Source: an uncultured SAR324 cluster bacterium
Lineage (GTDB): Bacteria > SAR324 > NAC60-12
Direction of reading: 5' to 3'
Assembly: GCA_902575715.1 (NCBI GenBank)
Contig: CACGSI010000057.1
Location: forward strand, 1-5,331
Length of the DNA stretch: 5,331 nucleotides
In this document: piece by piece, positions 4,619 to 5,331 of the stretch
Layout of the letters: each line of letters starts with the position of its first letter
Numbering within the stretch: position 1 is the stretch's first letter
The notes under the pieces: model-generated
Databases searched by the model: none
Told to the model about the DNA's origin: nothing
The model's input: the letters and a program-made list of their open reading frames with translations, nothing else
Program-made: the position numbers and the translations under genes

Positions 4619-5331
4619 ATGTCTATCGCGAGACGAACTTGGTTCAAAGTAGTTATTTCGCTGGTGTTTTTATTTGGTTTTTATTTATTTTTTTCTGTAG
4701 CCAATTCAGGGACACTGCAAAGAAATGAAGTTCTAAATCAAGGAAATTTTCGGCAAGCTCTTCAAGAATTTCATAATGATTTTTTAAATGCACCCAAAAA
4801 AATTAATACACTTAGGCAGATAAGATCAATTTCAGGTGCAACTTCTAAAAATAATAATTTAAATTTTAATTTAGAAAAGGTAGAAGATTCCTTTTTCAGA
4901 AAATTTCATATTATTCAGAACCCTAATATACTAAATTTGAACCAAAATCATAATAATTATATCTATTATTTAGAAAAAAAATTGTTAGAAAAAGTGTCTC
5001 CTTTAATGGGAACTAATAATTTTTATAAGTTACCTTTGTATTCAAATAAAAAAATTTTGTATGATGAAGTTGAGCATCAATTCAAAAATGATAATATTCT
5101 TCTCTCTTTATTAATTAATTCTAAAGAATCAGGAACTTCTTCAAAAAAATTATACGAAAACTCGCCGTTGCAAATAGAGGATTGGGGAGAAACTATTGTT
5201 ACTCTTGTCTTATCATTAATTTTTGTTTTATTACTTATTTATTTGACCGCTTTTTGTTACAAAAAATTTTTTAGAAGTAAATTTTCTTCAATAAAAGGTA
5301 ATGTGAGTATTCGTCAGGTATCCAGTTATTA
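4619..5331 (+). CDS. fliO: FliO-like flagellar biosynthesis protein, 3' truncated by window edge
   Basis: The frame is open from ATG 4619 to the last base (237 codons plus two bases), so the C-terminus is outside the window. FliO is a small membrane protein that helps assemble the FliP/Q/R export gate. Visible parts: a basic N-end (MSIARRTWFK), a hydrophobic segment at about 11-28 that may be a cleavable signal (VANS|GT), a predicted periplasmic region at about 30-188 that is Asn/Lys-rich and unrecognised, a transmembrane helix at about 191-213 and then a basic cytosolic stretch (CYKKFFRSK) followed by VSIRQVSSY, resembling the start of the FliO core. The position right after fliN, where fliO commonly lies, is the main support. 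FliO proteins vary greatly, so this assignment is moderate. The long periplasmic part is much larger than in enteric FliO. An alternative is an unrelated two-pass membrane protein. Confidence 0.6.
   Translation, partial: MSIARRTWFKVVISLVFLFGFYLFFSVANSGTLQRNEVLNQGNFRQALQEFHNDFLNAPKKINTLRQIRSISGATSKNNNLNFNLEKVEDSFFRKFHIIQNPNILNLNQNHNNYIYYLEKKLLEKVSPLMGTNNFYKLPLYSNKKILYDEVEHQFKNDNILLSLLINSKESGTSSKKLYENSPLQIEDWGETIVTLVLSLIFVLLLIYLTAFCYKKFFRSKFSSIKGNVSIRQVSSY

Noticed and set aside
4318..4647. Minus-strand open frame of 109 codons over fliN
   Set aside because: The Leu/His-rich product mirrors FliN codons and lacks any family motif; FliN on the plus strand is clearly real.
1..5331. CRISPR array, tRNA, mobile element or defence system
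   Set aside because: No spaced direct repeats, cloverleaf sequences, transposase motifs or terminal repeats were seen; the coding content is fully explained by housekeeping and flagellar genes.

Overview
The window is AT-rich (roughly 30% GC by eye) and every supported gene lies on the plus strand, packed as in a bacterial chromosome. A flagellar block (two FliL proteins, FliN, a FliO-like protein) together with a lipoprotein-type lytic transglycosylase and the MEP-pathway enzyme IspE points to a motile, diderm (Gram-negative) bacterium. The low GC and the tandem fliL genes would fit an AT-rich member of the Bdellovibrionota/Oligoflexia or a related delta-proteobacterial-type lineage. That placement is a guess, since no marker gene in the window fixes the taxon.

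Left block (1-2843), general metabolism and cell wall: the 3' part of a three-domain aminopeptidase P (cut by the window edge), ispE abutting it as TAA|ATG, and an MltD-like lytic transglycosylase lipoprotein whose start lies inside or at the very end of ispE. These three look co-transcribed. A 104-bp gap with a weak AT-rich hairpin and a possible promoter separates them from the next block.

Right block (2948-5331), flagellum: fliL1 (strong Shine-Dalgarno), a second shorter fliL paralogue, fliN, and an open frame running off the right edge that looks like the N-terminal two thirds or more of a FliO-type export-apparatus protein. The order resembles the common fliL-fliM-fliN-fliO-fliP operon, but fliM is absent and a second fliL lies between fliL1 and fliN. 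The fliL2-fliN gap (4064-4169) is only about 9% GC and contains a perfect 12-bp inverted repeat and a 9-bp tandem repeat.

How the genes fit together: the FliL proteins would sit around the stator in the inner membrane, FliN in the cytoplasmic C-ring, and FliO would help assemble the FliP/Q/R export gate. The transglycosylase may open peptidoglycan for general turnover or for the flagellum. I see no RNA genes, insertion sequences, CRISPR arrays or defence genes, and no clearly new system. The most unusual points are the rearranged fliL/fliL/fliN order, the Asn-rich periplasmic region of the FliO-like protein and the odd fliN leader.
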